Of a stretch of 64,000 nt of DNA, positions 8,459-16,562 are shown one piece after another. Made by a program: the position numbers and the translations under genes. How positions within the stretch are numbered: the first letter of the stretch is position 1; every line of letters starts with the position of its first letter. This DNA comes from Arenibacter sp040216555 (GTDB lineage Bacteria; Bacteroidota; Bacteroidia; Flavobacteriales; Flavobacteriaceae). The stretch is taken from assembly GCA_040216555.1 (NCBI GenBank), contig JAVJOW010000021.1, positions 1 to 64,000 of the forward strand. Direction: 5' to 3'. The notes beneath the pieces are model-generated. The model had not been told where the DNA came from. It worked only from the letters and a program-made list of their open reading frames with translations, and ran no database searches.

Positions 8459-10918
8459 ATGAAATTCAAATTACTTGGGGTACTCTTTTTACTATTGATC
8501 GGATGCACAGAACAAAGCTCTAAGACCTCACCAATGCTCTACTACGTTCCACAGAACAGTGCCATTATTATAAAAATAAACGACAAACCCTCTTTTTCCA
8601 GTGAACTGGAGAACAGCGACCTCCTCAAAACCTTATCCGCTACAACCACTTATGCCTCCGTACTGGAAAAACTAAAACCCTTACATTATATCCAGCCCAA
8701 TGGAGAGAGTATTTTAGCCTTCGTGGAATTGGGAAAGGCAAATTTTGAACTGTTACTAATTGCCCAAAACAGCGATGATCTTTTTCAAATTGGGGATGGC
8801 AGTAATAAAGTGATCGAAAACATAAGTTATGAGGGGAAAAACTTTGACAGCTACAGCGTGGACGGGGCCAATTTCTTTTCCACGGTTTTGGATGACAAAA
8901 TTATTATTAGCTCCGCGCAAATGCTGATCGAAAATATACTTCGCAATGAAAGGGACCTAGCAGCAGACGAATCCTTGAATAAATTGTATCAAATCGCCAA
9001 TAATCAGAGTAGTGCCAATATTTTTATAAACACTAATAAAAGTAATCCCTTGCTTAACCACATTTTGTCCGATGGGCATAAAATTGATATTTCCAAATTT
9101 ACGGACTGGATATCCTTGGATTTTAACACCAATAAGGACCATCTAAAACTAAATGGCATTAGCATGGCCAACGATTCTATTATCAATTATAGTAATCTTT
9201 TTAAAAATAGCCATGCCTTAACTCCAAAGACGCCCACACTGGCCCCAATGGCCTCCGATGCCATTATGGCCTTTACCTTTGACAATTATGAAAACTTTGC
9301 CCTAAACCAAAAAAGATATTTGGACAGATCCATTGTCATAGACACCACCTTTAAAGCTGTGGAAGAAATTGGATTTGTATACATGAACAAGGAGAAAGCG
9401 ATTATTCTGCATACCTATGGTTCCGAAAATATCCTTAACTATCTTGATAAATTGGAAAAAACTTCTGAAGAATACCAAGGCAATGAAATCGTTGCGCTCT
9501 CTAAGTCCGATTTCCTTAATCATTATTTCAATCCACTGATACAGGATTTTGAGGCCAATTATTATACCATCATAGAAAATGCATTTGTATTCTCCCCAAG
9601 TCCGGAGACCTTAAAAACCTTTATCGGAAATTTTAAAAATGTATCCACTTTTGAAAAAACATCGGTTTACAAAACGGCAAAAGAACAATTGGCGGACGAA
9701 TCCTCCATGCTTTTTGTTTCCAATGCCGATGGGGTTGAATATTTTTTGGACCAGTACATTGACAAGGACATTACCAAAAACGTTATAATCAAAGAACTTT
9801 CCGAGTTTTCCTTTTCCGCGCAAATGGTTGCGGATGATAATTTTCATCACACCAATATTCTTTTCCAAAAAATTGCCCATGAAACCACCCTGAACAAAAC
9901 CATTCCTTATTTCACCCTGCAGCTGGACACAGAAATAGTGACAACACCTCAATTTGTTAAAAACCATAGGACCAATAAGGACGAAATTATAGTCCAGGAC
10001 CAAGACAATAACCTCTATTTAATTTCTACTGACGGCAAGATAATATGGAAAAAACAACTTAATGGTAGAATCCAGGGACGTGTTGAGCAGGTAGACCTAT
10101 ACAAAAATGGAAGATTGCAATTGGCGTTCACTACGGACAATCAGTTTATGATAGTGGATAGAAATGGTAAGGACGTGCCACCCTTTACCTTCTCTTACGA
10201 AGGAGGTAATTTAAATCCCTTGGCCGTATTTGATTATGACCGCAAAAAAGATTACCGGTTTTTGGTCACCCAGGGAACAAATGTATTTATGTACAATAGT
10301 TCGGGACAGATTGTAAAAGGCTTTAAGTACACCAAGGCAGCAAATCCCATTCTGGGCACACCCAAGCATTTTAGGGTAGGGAAAAAGGATTATTTGGTCA
10401 TGAAACAGGAAGGTGGCGAGTTAAAAATATTGTCCAGGACCGGTGATACAAGGGTGAATGTGTCCAATAAAATAAATTTTTCAGACAATGAGATTCTCCT
10501 GCATAAAAACAAATTTACGGTTACCGACACCAAAGGCCATCTATTCCAAATAGATGAAAAAGGCAAAACAACCACCGCAAATCTAAATCTACTCCCAGAC
10601 CATGGCTTGGATGCCACAAGCAATACCTTGGCCATTATGAACGATAACGTACTGACCATAAGGAGCAAAAAAGTGGAATTGGATCTTGGGGTATATTCTA
10701 AACCACGGATTTTTTATTTGAACGACAAGATATACATCAGCGTTACGGATATACAAAACCAGAAAATTTATCTTTTCGACAGTCAGGCAGAAGCCATTTC
10801 CAACTTTCCCGTTCCCGGGAATTCAAGTATTGATTTAATTGATATGGACAACGACCATAAACTGGAGCTTGTAGCAAAGGATCAGGACAACTCGATCATC
10901 GTTTATAAAATAAACTAG
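8459..10918 (+). CDS. Large lipoprotein with C-terminal beta-propeller
   Basis: A lipoprotein signal (MKFKLLGVLFLLLIGC) argues for the ATG at 8459 rather than an in-frame TTG 18 nt upstream; the product is then 819 residues. The N-terminal half (about 20-480) has repeated alpha/beta segments such as PQNSAIIIKINDKPSF, reminiscent of DUF3352-like secreted proteins. The C-terminal half (about 500-815) has propeller-like blades (NLYLISTDGKIIWKKQL; VMKQEGGELKILSRTGD) and ends in DMDNDHKLELVAKDQDNSIIVYKI, an FG-GAP/PQQ-like repeat. It is probably attached to a membrane in the periplasm. The function is unknown. It lies immediately downstream of rnhB, an association I believe recurs in Flavobacteriaceae. 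Confidence 0.75.
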   Translation: MKFKLLGVLFLLLIGCTEQSSKTSPMLYYVPQNSAIIIKINDKPSFSSELENSDLLKTLSATTTYASVLEKLKPLHYIQPNGESILAFVELGKANFELLLIAQNSDDLFQIGDGSNKVIENISYEGKNFDSYSVDGANFFSTVLDDKIIISSAQMLIENILRNERDLAADESLNKLYQIANNQSSANIFINTNKSNPLLNHILSDGHKIDISKFTDWISLDFNTNKDHLKLNGISMANDSIINYSNLFKNSHALTPKTPTLAPMASDAIMAFTFDNYENFALNQKRYLDRSIVIDTTFKAVEEIGFVYMNKEKAIILHTYGSENILNYLDKLEKTSEEYQGNEIVALSKSDFLNHYFNPLIQDFEANYYTIIENAFVFSPSPETLKTFIGNFKNVSTFEKTSVYKTAKEQLADESSMLFVSNADGVEYFLDQYIDKDITKNVIIKELSEFSFSAQMVADDNFHHTNILFQKIAHETTLNKTIPYFTLQLDTEIVTTPQFVKNHRTNKDEIIVQDQDNNLYLISTDGKIIWKKQLNGRIQGRVEQVDLYKNGRLQLAFTTDNQFMIVDRNGKDVPPFTFSYEGGNLNPLAVFDYDRKKDYRFLVTQGTNVFMYNSSGQIVKGFKYTKAANPILGTPKHFRVGKKDYLVMKQEGGELKILSRTGDTRVNVSNKINFSDNEILLHKNKFTVTDTKGHLFQIDEKGKTTTANLNLLPDHGLDATSNTLAIMNDNVLTIRSKKVELDLGVYSKPRIFYLNDKIYISVTDIQNQKIYLFDSQAEAISNFPVPGNSSIDLIDMDNDHKLELVAKDQDNSIIVYKIN

Positions 10919-10945
10919 GAAAACAGCAATCATTAAAATTCGCAA

Positions 10946-11009
10946 TATCTAATATTAGATAAGATTTTTCTTTGAGTACCATCAGAAAAATCATAGTATA
11001 TTATACTAT
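10946..11009. other. Two perfect AT-rich palindromes in an intergenic gap
   Basis: TATCTAATATTAGATA (10946-10961) is a perfect 16-bp palindrome. ATAGTATA-T-TATACTAT (10993-11009) has perfect 8-bp arms. Both lie in the 314-bp gap between the propeller lipoprotein and the OmpA-like gene. Neither is followed by a T-tract, so operator sites are more likely than terminators. The rest of the gap holds the candidate promoter at 11080-11111 and nothing else recognisable. Confidence 0.4.
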
Positions 11010-11079
11010 TAATCCCTCATTCCATGGCCTTTCAGGGCCCGGCCGCACTTCTTTTGTTGCAAACTTTTTTTATGTAAAT

Positions 11080-11111
11080 GTTAACCATTGGTTTTAAAGC
11101 ACCATTAATAC
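11080..11111 (+). promoter_or_regulatory. Looser copy of the GTTAACC promoter motif (OmpA-like gene)
   Basis: GTTAACCAT at 11080-11088 is followed, after 14 nt, by CATTAATAC (11103-11111). The five exact members of this motif family have GTTAACCTT-N13-YATWAAA. The match here is imperfect and the start codon lies 121 nt downstream, so membership is uncertain. Confidence 0.3.
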
Positions 11112-11232
11112 ATAAAAACAAGCAAGATATACACCTCTGCAGGCGCAAGCCTCAATTTTTGTTAATTTTAGTTAATATATAGACCTAAAGTTGATTGAGG
11201 TAAAACACTGCGAGAACATTAAAAAAAAGAAT

Positions 11233-12585
11233 ATGAATCCTTTAAAAATTTTCCCCAGAGTAATTCCAGTTTTTCTATTGCTATTCTTCTTTTCCGGTGC
11301 CCTTGAAGCGCAAATTTTGAAAAAATTGGGCAAGCGTGCAGAAAGGGCCGTAGAGCGCACCGTAGAAAACAGGGTAGATAGGGAAGTTACTAAAAAAACC
11401 GATGCAGCCTTGGACAGTATATTGGAGCCCGGCAGTAATGGTCCGTCCACTTCACCTGTCCCCAACCCTACTAATGAGGGAGGAAGCAATAACCCTTCAG
11501 GCCAAGGCAATGCAGGAAATGAAAGCGAAAATTCGGGCAGTGGCACTACCGTTGGCACAGGTACGGCCAAAACAATTCAAGTATATAGTAAATTTGATTA
11601 CGTACCCGGCGACAAACCTTTATTCTTTGATGACTTCTCGAAAGATTTTATTGGCGACTTCCCTTCCAAATGGAATACCAATGGTGGTGGGGAGGTTGTA
11701 TCCATAAATGATTCGGGCGAAAAGTGGTTGGAGTTAATTTCGGGCTACAACATCTATTTTATTCCAGACATACCCAATTTACCTGAGGAATATACCATTG
11801 AATTTGATGTAATGGCCCTTGGATTGGACAACAAGACGTCTTCTACAGCATTTCTTAGAGTAGCATTAAGTGATGACGACAAATTTAAGGACGGTGCCAA
11901 TTTTGTACATGCCCATATTCCTTTTTGCTTATATTCCCCAATAGGCATCACGATGGCCAATCACATTAATAATAAAAGGGAAATATACAGTGTCGTAAAG
12001 GCTGATCTTAGAGATGAAATTGTAGACAGACCGCATATTTCCATTGCCGTGAATAAACAGCGGTTTCGCTTATGGGTCAATGAAGAAAAGCATATTGATA
12101 TCCCTAGGATGGTTCCCCAAGGAGCCGTATTGAGCAATTTAAAATTCCATATGAACAATTTTAAAGATGGAAAGGAGCGTATTTTTATCTCCAACTTGAA
12201 AGTTGCAGAGGGAGGGGTAGATCTTAGACGGAAATTGATTTCCGAGGGGGAAGTCTCCACCAATGGCATACTATTCGATTCCGGATCGGCCAATATCCAA
12301 CCACAATCCATGGGGATCATACGGCAAATTTCCCAAGTGTTACAAGAAGAAAACGGAATGAACCTAATGATAATTGGACATACCGACGCCGATGGTTCGG
12401 AAGATACCAATTTAAGCTTGTCCCAAAAACGCGCTGCGGCGGTAAAGGAAGCCCTAGTAAACGTATATGGTATTGCCGACAACCGTTTGCAAACTCAAGG
12501 CAAAGGGGAAAGCGAACCCATAGGGGACAATAATACTCCCGACGGCAAGGCCCAGAATAGACGTGTCGTTTTCAAAAAAATATAA
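11233..12585 (+). CDS. OmpA-family outer-membrane/peptidoglycan-binding protein
   Basis: The ATG at 11233 places a classic signal peptide (MNPLKIFPRVIPVFLLLFFF, cleavage after LEAQ) at the N-terminus; an in-frame TTG 42 nt upstream would bury it. The product has 450 residues. A charged helix (KRAERAVERTVENRVDREV) and a low-complexity Ser/Gly/Asn linker come first. A jelly-roll-like region with DKPLFFDDFSKDFIGDFPSKW follows (about 115-320). The C-terminal OmpA domain (about 345-450) carries GHTDADGSEDTNLSLSQKRA and ends NRRVVFKKI. The OmpA domain should bind peptidoglycan. The next gene is 30 nt downstream and probably co-transcribed. Confidence 0.85.
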   Translation: MNPLKIFPRVIPVFLLLFFFSGALEAQILKKLGKRAERAVERTVENRVDREVTKKTDAALDSILEPGSNGPSTSPVPNPTNEGGSNNPSGQGNAGNESENSGSGTTVGTGTAKTIQVYSKFDYVPGDKPLFFDDFSKDFIGDFPSKWNTNGGGEVVSINDSGEKWLELISGYNIYFIPDIPNLPEEYTIEFDVMALGLDNKTSSTAFLRVALSDDDKFKDGANFVHAHIPFCLYSPIGITMANHINNKREIYSVVKADLRDEIVDRPHISIAVNKQRFRLWVNEEKHIDIPRMVPQGAVLSNLKFHMNNFKDGKERIFISNLKVAEGGVDLRRKLISEGEVSTNGILFDSGSANIQPQSMGIIRQISQVLQEENGMNLMIIGHTDADGSEDTNLSLSQKRAAAVKEALVNVYGIADNRLQTQGKGESEPIGDNNTPDGKAQNRRVVFKKI

Positions 12586-12615
12586 CATTAAAAATATCCA
12601 TCTTAAATAAAAATT

Positions 12616-13308
12616 ATGAGAACTCTTATCTTAATTTATAGCCTGTTACTTGTAACCTCCACAACTTTCTCCCAGGACTGTAGCCAATACTACCCAATGG
12701 AGGAAGGCACAAGTTTTCAATATACTATGACCAACAAAAAAGGCAAGACCGAAGGCGTTACCGATTATTCAATAACAAATGTTGAAAATTCGGGTGGCGT
12801 TACCACCGCCACCATGAAAATGAAGTTTACCGATGAAAAAGGTAAGGAAATCATGATATCCGATTATAAAATGAGCTGTAAAGGGGGTTCGGTCAAAATA
12901 GATTACAATTCACTGGTGCCCTCAAATATGATGAAGCAATACACAGACATGGGGGTAGAAATGGATATCAGCGGAACAGATATAGAGTTGCCCAACAACC
13001 TTAGCGTTGGACAGGACTTAGCAGACGCCAATGTAGCCATGACCATTAAAATGACTGGCATGAAAATGACCGTTAAAGTAGACCAAATCAATAGAAAAGT
13101 GGAAAAAAAAGAAAGTATCACCTCCCCTGCAGGAACTTTTGAGTGTTTCGTACTAACCCAGGACAATATTTCTGAGACTATGGGTGCAAAACAAACAATG
13201 CAGTCCAAGTTATGGCTTGCGGAAGGTGTAGGAATGGTAAAGCAGGAAACCTACAATAAAAAAGGTGAGCTTATGAACAAAAGTGAGCTTACCTCTTTTA
13301 AAAAATGA
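12616..13308 (+). CDS. Secreted DUF3108/TapB-like protein
   Basis: The product of 230 residues has a signal peptide (1-19, TTFSQ) and no lipobox. The mature part begins DCSQYYPMEEGTSFQYTM and continues as beta strands, with conserved-looking pieces SPAGTFECFVLTQD and KLWLAEGVGMVKQETYNKKGEL. That pattern (an initial 'ypm.eGt.w.Y' strand, then an 'aGtF.c' strand and a 'WyapgvGlVk' strand) is typical of DUF3108/TapB-like periplasmic beta-sandwich proteins. It follows the OmpA-like gene closely, so a role in the envelope is inferred; the exact function is unknown. Confidence 0.65.
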   Translation: MRTLILIYSLLLVTSTTFSQDCSQYYPMEEGTSFQYTMTNKKGKTEGVTDYSITNVENSGGVTTATMKMKFTDEKGKEIMISDYKMSCKGGSVKIDYNSLVPSNMMKQYTDMGVEMDISGTDIELPNNLSVGQDLADANVAMTIKMTGMKMTVKVDQINRKVEKKESITSPAGTFECFVLTQDNISETMGAKQTMQSKLWLAEGVGMVKQETYNKKGELMNKSELTSFKK

Positions 13309-13383
13309 CGGTAGTAATGCTATTGGTTTAACATAAATTATGTTTTTAACTTAGCGAGACGACCTTAAAATTCCCCCATTGAC

Positions 13384-14226
13384 ATGTTTACATTATTTCC
13401 AGTTACCAAAAAGTTGCAACCTTATATTTCCTTTTTTTATGAAATGAAATGGGAAAGCAAGGATTATGATAATGGAATTCGTGAAATAATTTTACCCAGT
13501 GGCAAAGCATTTATGGTTTTTCAATATGAAGGAAGGTTTAGGGGAACCATTTATGGCCAAGAACGTTTTGTTCCCAAATATTATACTATAGGGCAGCAGA
13601 GTTCGAATTATACTGTATTCTCGGACCATAAAACCATGGGACTAATTGGTGCTGCCTTTAAGCCGACAGGCTTATATAAGTTGTTCGGAATGGATGTTTC
13701 CACTTTTACCAATATACCAACGGACACCACCACGATTTTAGATAAGGACATGAACTCTTTTGAAACCTTATTTGAAGCAGAGAGTGAAGCCATTAAAAGG
13801 GTAGAGCTTATTGAAAATTTACTTTTGGGCCAACTCGGGGACAAAGAATTCAAAGATAATTTTATTGATGTTTCCATAGATTTAATGAATGCTTCCCTGG
13901 GCTGCGGGTCTATTTCCTCCATCACTAAGAAATTGAATGTGAGTGAACGCTATTTCCAAAAAAAATTCAAATTAATGGTGGGTATAGCTCCCTCTGCTTA
14001 TAACAGAATAATAAGATTCAATAATTTGTTTTCAGAACTGGACGAACACAATGAAAATGATTACCGTATCCTAAGCGCCCTTTTCCATTATTATGATTCT
14101 TCGCACTTTAGGAAAGATTTCAAAAAATACTGTGGAGAAGTCCCAAAACAATTTCATTTGGACAAATTTGAATTTGTCAAAGAGGCCTTTGTAAAAAATC
14201 CTATTTTTTTGAATAGCAACCCGTAA
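13384..14226 (+). CDS. AraC-family transcriptional regulator
   Basis: The product has 280 residues. The N-terminal part (about 1-140; LFPVTKKLQPYISFFYEMKW, then LPSGKAFMVFQY and GAAFKPTGLYKLFG) matches the sensor-like domain of the DUF6597 type common in Bacteroidota. The C-terminal AraC/XylS DNA-binding domain (about 165-265) has two helix-turn-helix units (SISSITKKLNVSERYFQKKF and RILSALFHYYDSSHFRKDF) and the closing CGEVPKQF in place of the usual G.sP..yR. It stands alone between secreted-protein genes, so its targets are unknown. The short C-terminal tail beyond the HTH is normal. Confidence 0.9.
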   Translation: MFTLFPVTKKLQPYISFFYEMKWESKDYDNGIREIILPSGKAFMVFQYEGRFRGTIYGQERFVPKYYTIGQQSSNYTVFSDHKTMGLIGAAFKPTGLYKLFGMDVSTFTNIPTDTTTILDKDMNSFETLFEAESEAIKRVELIENLLLGQLGDKEFKDNFIDVSIDLMNASLGCGSISSITKKLNVSERYFQKKFKLMVGIAPSAYNRIIRFNNLFSELDEHNENDYRILSALFHYYDSSHFRKDFKKYCGEVPKQFHLDKFEFVKEAFVKNPIFLNSNP

Positions 14227-14618
14227 ACCATCACCAATTTGCTGCTTGTTAAATATACTATTTATAATAATAGTTTGATAATAGGTAAACCATTGCCAGA
14301 TATCAATTAGGACGGGTTTTTACCAATTTCATAAAACATTGTTCGTATCTTATTGGTAACAAAAAAAACCTTGCCCCTCCAATCTTATGGTTCATGGCCC
14401 ATATTTACTTTTGGTATAACCTTACTGATATTTAAAATAGAGTATAAGGTCATACAGTTTAGCACCAAGTATTGCTTTAAAAAAATGATTATTGAGAATT
14501 AAATGGCCAATCATTACAAAACATATAAATGAAAAGCCTTCAGATAGGATTAATTGCGTTAGGCCCCGATGTTGTCTTGATACAAGCTTTAATCAGACAC
14601 CAAACAATAATAAAAAAT
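14227..14618. other. Intergenic region, 392 bp
   Basis: This AT-rich stretch between the AraC gene and the next promoter shows nothing recognisable. An in-frame ATG at 14529 would extend the next gene by 48 codons. The extension is not protein-like, would bury a signal peptide and contains the promoter motif at 14619-14649, so I treat it as non-coding. Confidence 0.6.
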
Positions 14619-14649
14619 GTTAACCTTCTTAAGGAAATGTCATTAAAGG
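14619..14649 (+). promoter_or_regulatory. GTTAACCTT-N13-YATWAAA promoter (ECF-type candidate)
   Basis: GTTAACCTT (14619-14627), a 13-nt spacer and CATTAAAGG (14641-14649) lie 23 nt before the ATG at 14673. This is one of five exact matches in the window, and the nearest to the ECF sigma gene are on either side of that gene. Spacing and position fit an ECF promoter with a short 5' UTR. Confidence 0.65.
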
Positions 14650-14672
14650 GTAACAATAAAAAAATAAGAACC

Positions 14673-15020
14673 ATGAAAACGTTAAAAACAATACTATTAT
14701 TAGCCTGTTTGGGCAGTATGGGCTTCATACAGGCCCAAACCGAACCCAAGCCAACGACTCCGGTTACCAATAACTTTTTGGATTTACAGGCCACTACCTT
14801 GGGCAACATCTTCGGAGATTCGCTAACGGGAGGCAAAGGCGAGGTAAGCGGATATTTAGATCTAGTAAACAAAAGTGATATGCCCGAGGCCGATAAGCAA
14901 AATCTAAGGGATGCCTATCTGGAATACTCCAAATCTTTGGACGCCCAGGGCAAAGATTCCTTAGAAAAGGGCATGGCCAAAGAATTTATGCTGCAAACAA
15001 AAAAAGATACCATTAAATAA
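14673..15020 (+). CDS. Small secreted protein of unknown function
   Basis: The product of 115 residues has a signal peptide MKTLKTILLLACLGSMGFIQ cleaved after IQAQ. The mature part is hydrophilic and helical, with a KSDMPEADKQNLRDAYLEYSKSL-type segment. I do not recognise a family. The start at 14673 was chosen because it begins the signal peptide and lies 23 nt after a motif shared with the ECF sigma gene and its neighbours. The next lipoprotein gene starts 11 nt after its stop, so the two are one transcription unit. Confidence 0.7.
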   Translation: MKTLKTILLLACLGSMGFIQAQTEPKPTTPVTNNFLDLQATTLGNIFGDSLTGGKGEVSGYLDLVNKSDMPEADKQNLRDAYLEYSKSLDAQGKDSLEKGMAKEFMLQTKKDTIK

Positions 15021-15031
15021 AAAACGTTCCC

Positions 15032-15649
15032 ATGAAAAATTTGTTTAATACCATCATTATAATGGCCGTATTATATTCCTGTGGGGAAACCGTTAAAAAA
15101 GTAGAGGACAGGGCAGAGAACGCAACTGAAATCAACCCAGAAAGCAAAGAGAAAACAGTGGCAAAAACAGCCGACAACTCCACCTATTTGTGCAAGATCA
15201 ACGGGGAAGAATGGAGGTATACCTCGGCCGACGGTCTGGTATCGCGCAATAGCTCTACCAACGTACGGACAGCTACGATTACCTTTATAAAAAAACTTGC
15301 AAAGGGTAGTGAGTCGGTTCAGTTGGAATACGATGTAGATGCCAATACCCTGACCCGTGTCTTGGCAGAGCTAAAACGCCCGGATAAGGAAGGTAATTTA
15401 TTCACCAACTTTTACAACCAATCCGCAGACCGTTTGGACCGGAATCCCGAAGCCAGTATGAGCGGGAGCATTACCTTGTCCGAAGACCAACGTGTTGCTG
15501 CAGGCAATGCCCTTTTCACCGTACAGAACGACTTTGAAAAAGACAAACTTGGCAATGCTTCAGACCTACTGATTACCATTTCTGATCTTAACTTTTCGGG
15601 GGTGCCCTATTCCGATACGGACGATTTAAAAAAATTGTTCAAGAAATAG
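15032..15649 (+). CDS. Lipoprotein of unknown function
   Basis: The product of 205 residues has a lipoprotein signal with Cys17 (IMAVLYSCGE) and an Asp/Glu-rich linker. A beta-rich domain (about 50-200) follows, starting TYLCKINGEEWRYTSADG. That 'c.ingk.w' opening is seen in several Bacteroidota lipoproteins of the DUF6252-like kind, but the match is only suggestive. It is probably co-transcribed with the small secreted protein 11 nt upstream, under the promoter at 14619-14649. It should be anchored in the outer membrane or at the cell surface. Confidence 0.7.
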   Translation: MKNLFNTIIIMAVLYSCGETVKKVEDRAENATEINPESKEKTVAKTADNSTYLCKINGEEWRYTSADGLVSRNSSTNVRTATITFIKKLAKGSESVQLEYDVDANTLTRVLAELKRPDKEGNLFTNFYNQSADRLDRNPEASMSGSITLSEDQRVAAGNALFTVQNDFEKDKLGNASDLLITISDLNFSGVPYSDTDDLKKLFKK

Positions 15650-15790
15650 TCCATTATAAAAACAATAAATATAAGCACCCATTACCGTGACCAATAAAAT
15701 AAATTGACTATTGAGAAGCTCGTACAAATTATTTAAAACTATTACCACATAATAAATAGCAACATATTGTAAATACTTAAAACTAGAATT

Positions 15791-16399
15791 ATGAAAAAAA
15801 AACCGATTATTATCATTGCATTTGCAGCGCTTCTAATAGCATCCTGCATAAAAGACTATGTTGGCCATGAGGGCGATAAAATAGAGCTTACCCAAGACAA
15901 TTATTTATATGAGGGAGATCTTTACCGTGTTTACCTAGATCAAACGATAGCTAAATTGGACTTCACCATTGCGGCATTGAACGACATCATAGCTAATAAT
16001 CAGGCCGATCAGACAACGTTGAACGATCTTAAGGCAGCGGAAGAAGCCAAGGAGAACTTTGTTTCTGAAATAGCTACAATCATAGACTTGGGACAAGTAG
16101 GTAGGACAATTCCGAGGCCAAGACCCCCTTGTCCAAAACCAGTAAGCTGTGATTATAGTCTTTTTGAATACCTATTGGCGCCAAATACCGTGGAAAAACT
16201 GCAAATACTAATCTTAAATGAGAATGGCAAAACCATTGGTGGGGGCACTATAGACGATTTAAGTCCCTTGTCCGGTACCGGAGGTATGATCCAATTTAGT
16301 AAATTAAAGATCGATTCCTACACAGATCCCATATCCATTTCAGTACAGGTTTTTGATGGAAACGGAATAGTGCGGAGCTATATAGTGGAAAACCAGTAG
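15791..16399 (+). CDS. Lipoprotein with coiled-coil and beta domain, unknown function
   Basis: The product of 202 residues has a lipobox (LLIASCIKD, Cys19). A helical segment rich in Asp, Asn and Gln follows (about 50-100; YLDQTIAKLDFTIAALNDII, then LKAAEEAKENFVSE). A proline/cysteine patch (PRPRPPCPKPVSC) connects to a C-terminal beta region (about 130-202) reading ILILNENGKTIGG. I do not recognise a family. The gene lies between the promoter-controlled lipoprotein pair and the CHAT gene. Its upstream gap carries an 11-bp sequence (15717-15727) that also occurs upstream of the ECF/Kelch pair (20733-20743). Confidence 0.65.
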   Translation: MKKKPIIIIAFAALLIASCIKDYVGHEGDKIELTQDNYLYEGDLYRVYLDQTIAKLDFTIAALNDIIANNQADQTTLNDLKAAEEAKENFVSEIATIIDLGQVGRTIPRPRPPCPKPVSCDYSLFEYLLAPNTVEKLQILILNENGKTIGGGTIDDLSPLSGTGGMIQFSKLKIDSYTDPISISVQVFDGNGIVRSYIVENQ

Positions 16400-16524
16400 T
16401 CCTATTAAAAGGACCTTGTACATACAAAGGCTAATCTAAAAAGCGTATTTTTATTTCTCTGTCGCATCGAACGCTGTCGAGGTTACGTGAACTTTTTGGT
16501 TTAACGTTCTCCACTCTTCCTGAA

Positions 16525-16553
16525 TTGATAGATGAATGGACTTTTTAGATTGG
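16525..16553 (+). promoter_or_regulatory. Candidate housekeeping promoter of the CHAT gene
   Basis: TTG (16525-16527), 18 nt, then TAGATTGG (16546-16553), one mismatch from TAnnTTTG. It lies 9 nt before the preferred start codon, so the 5' UTR would be very short. No GTTAACCTT motif lies here. Confidence 0.35.
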
Positions 16554-16562
16554 CCTTTTTGT

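Noticed and set aside
14529..14672. Longer start of the small secreted protein
   Set aside because: The additional 48 codons contain the promoter motif 14619-14649 and hide a clear signal peptide at 14673.
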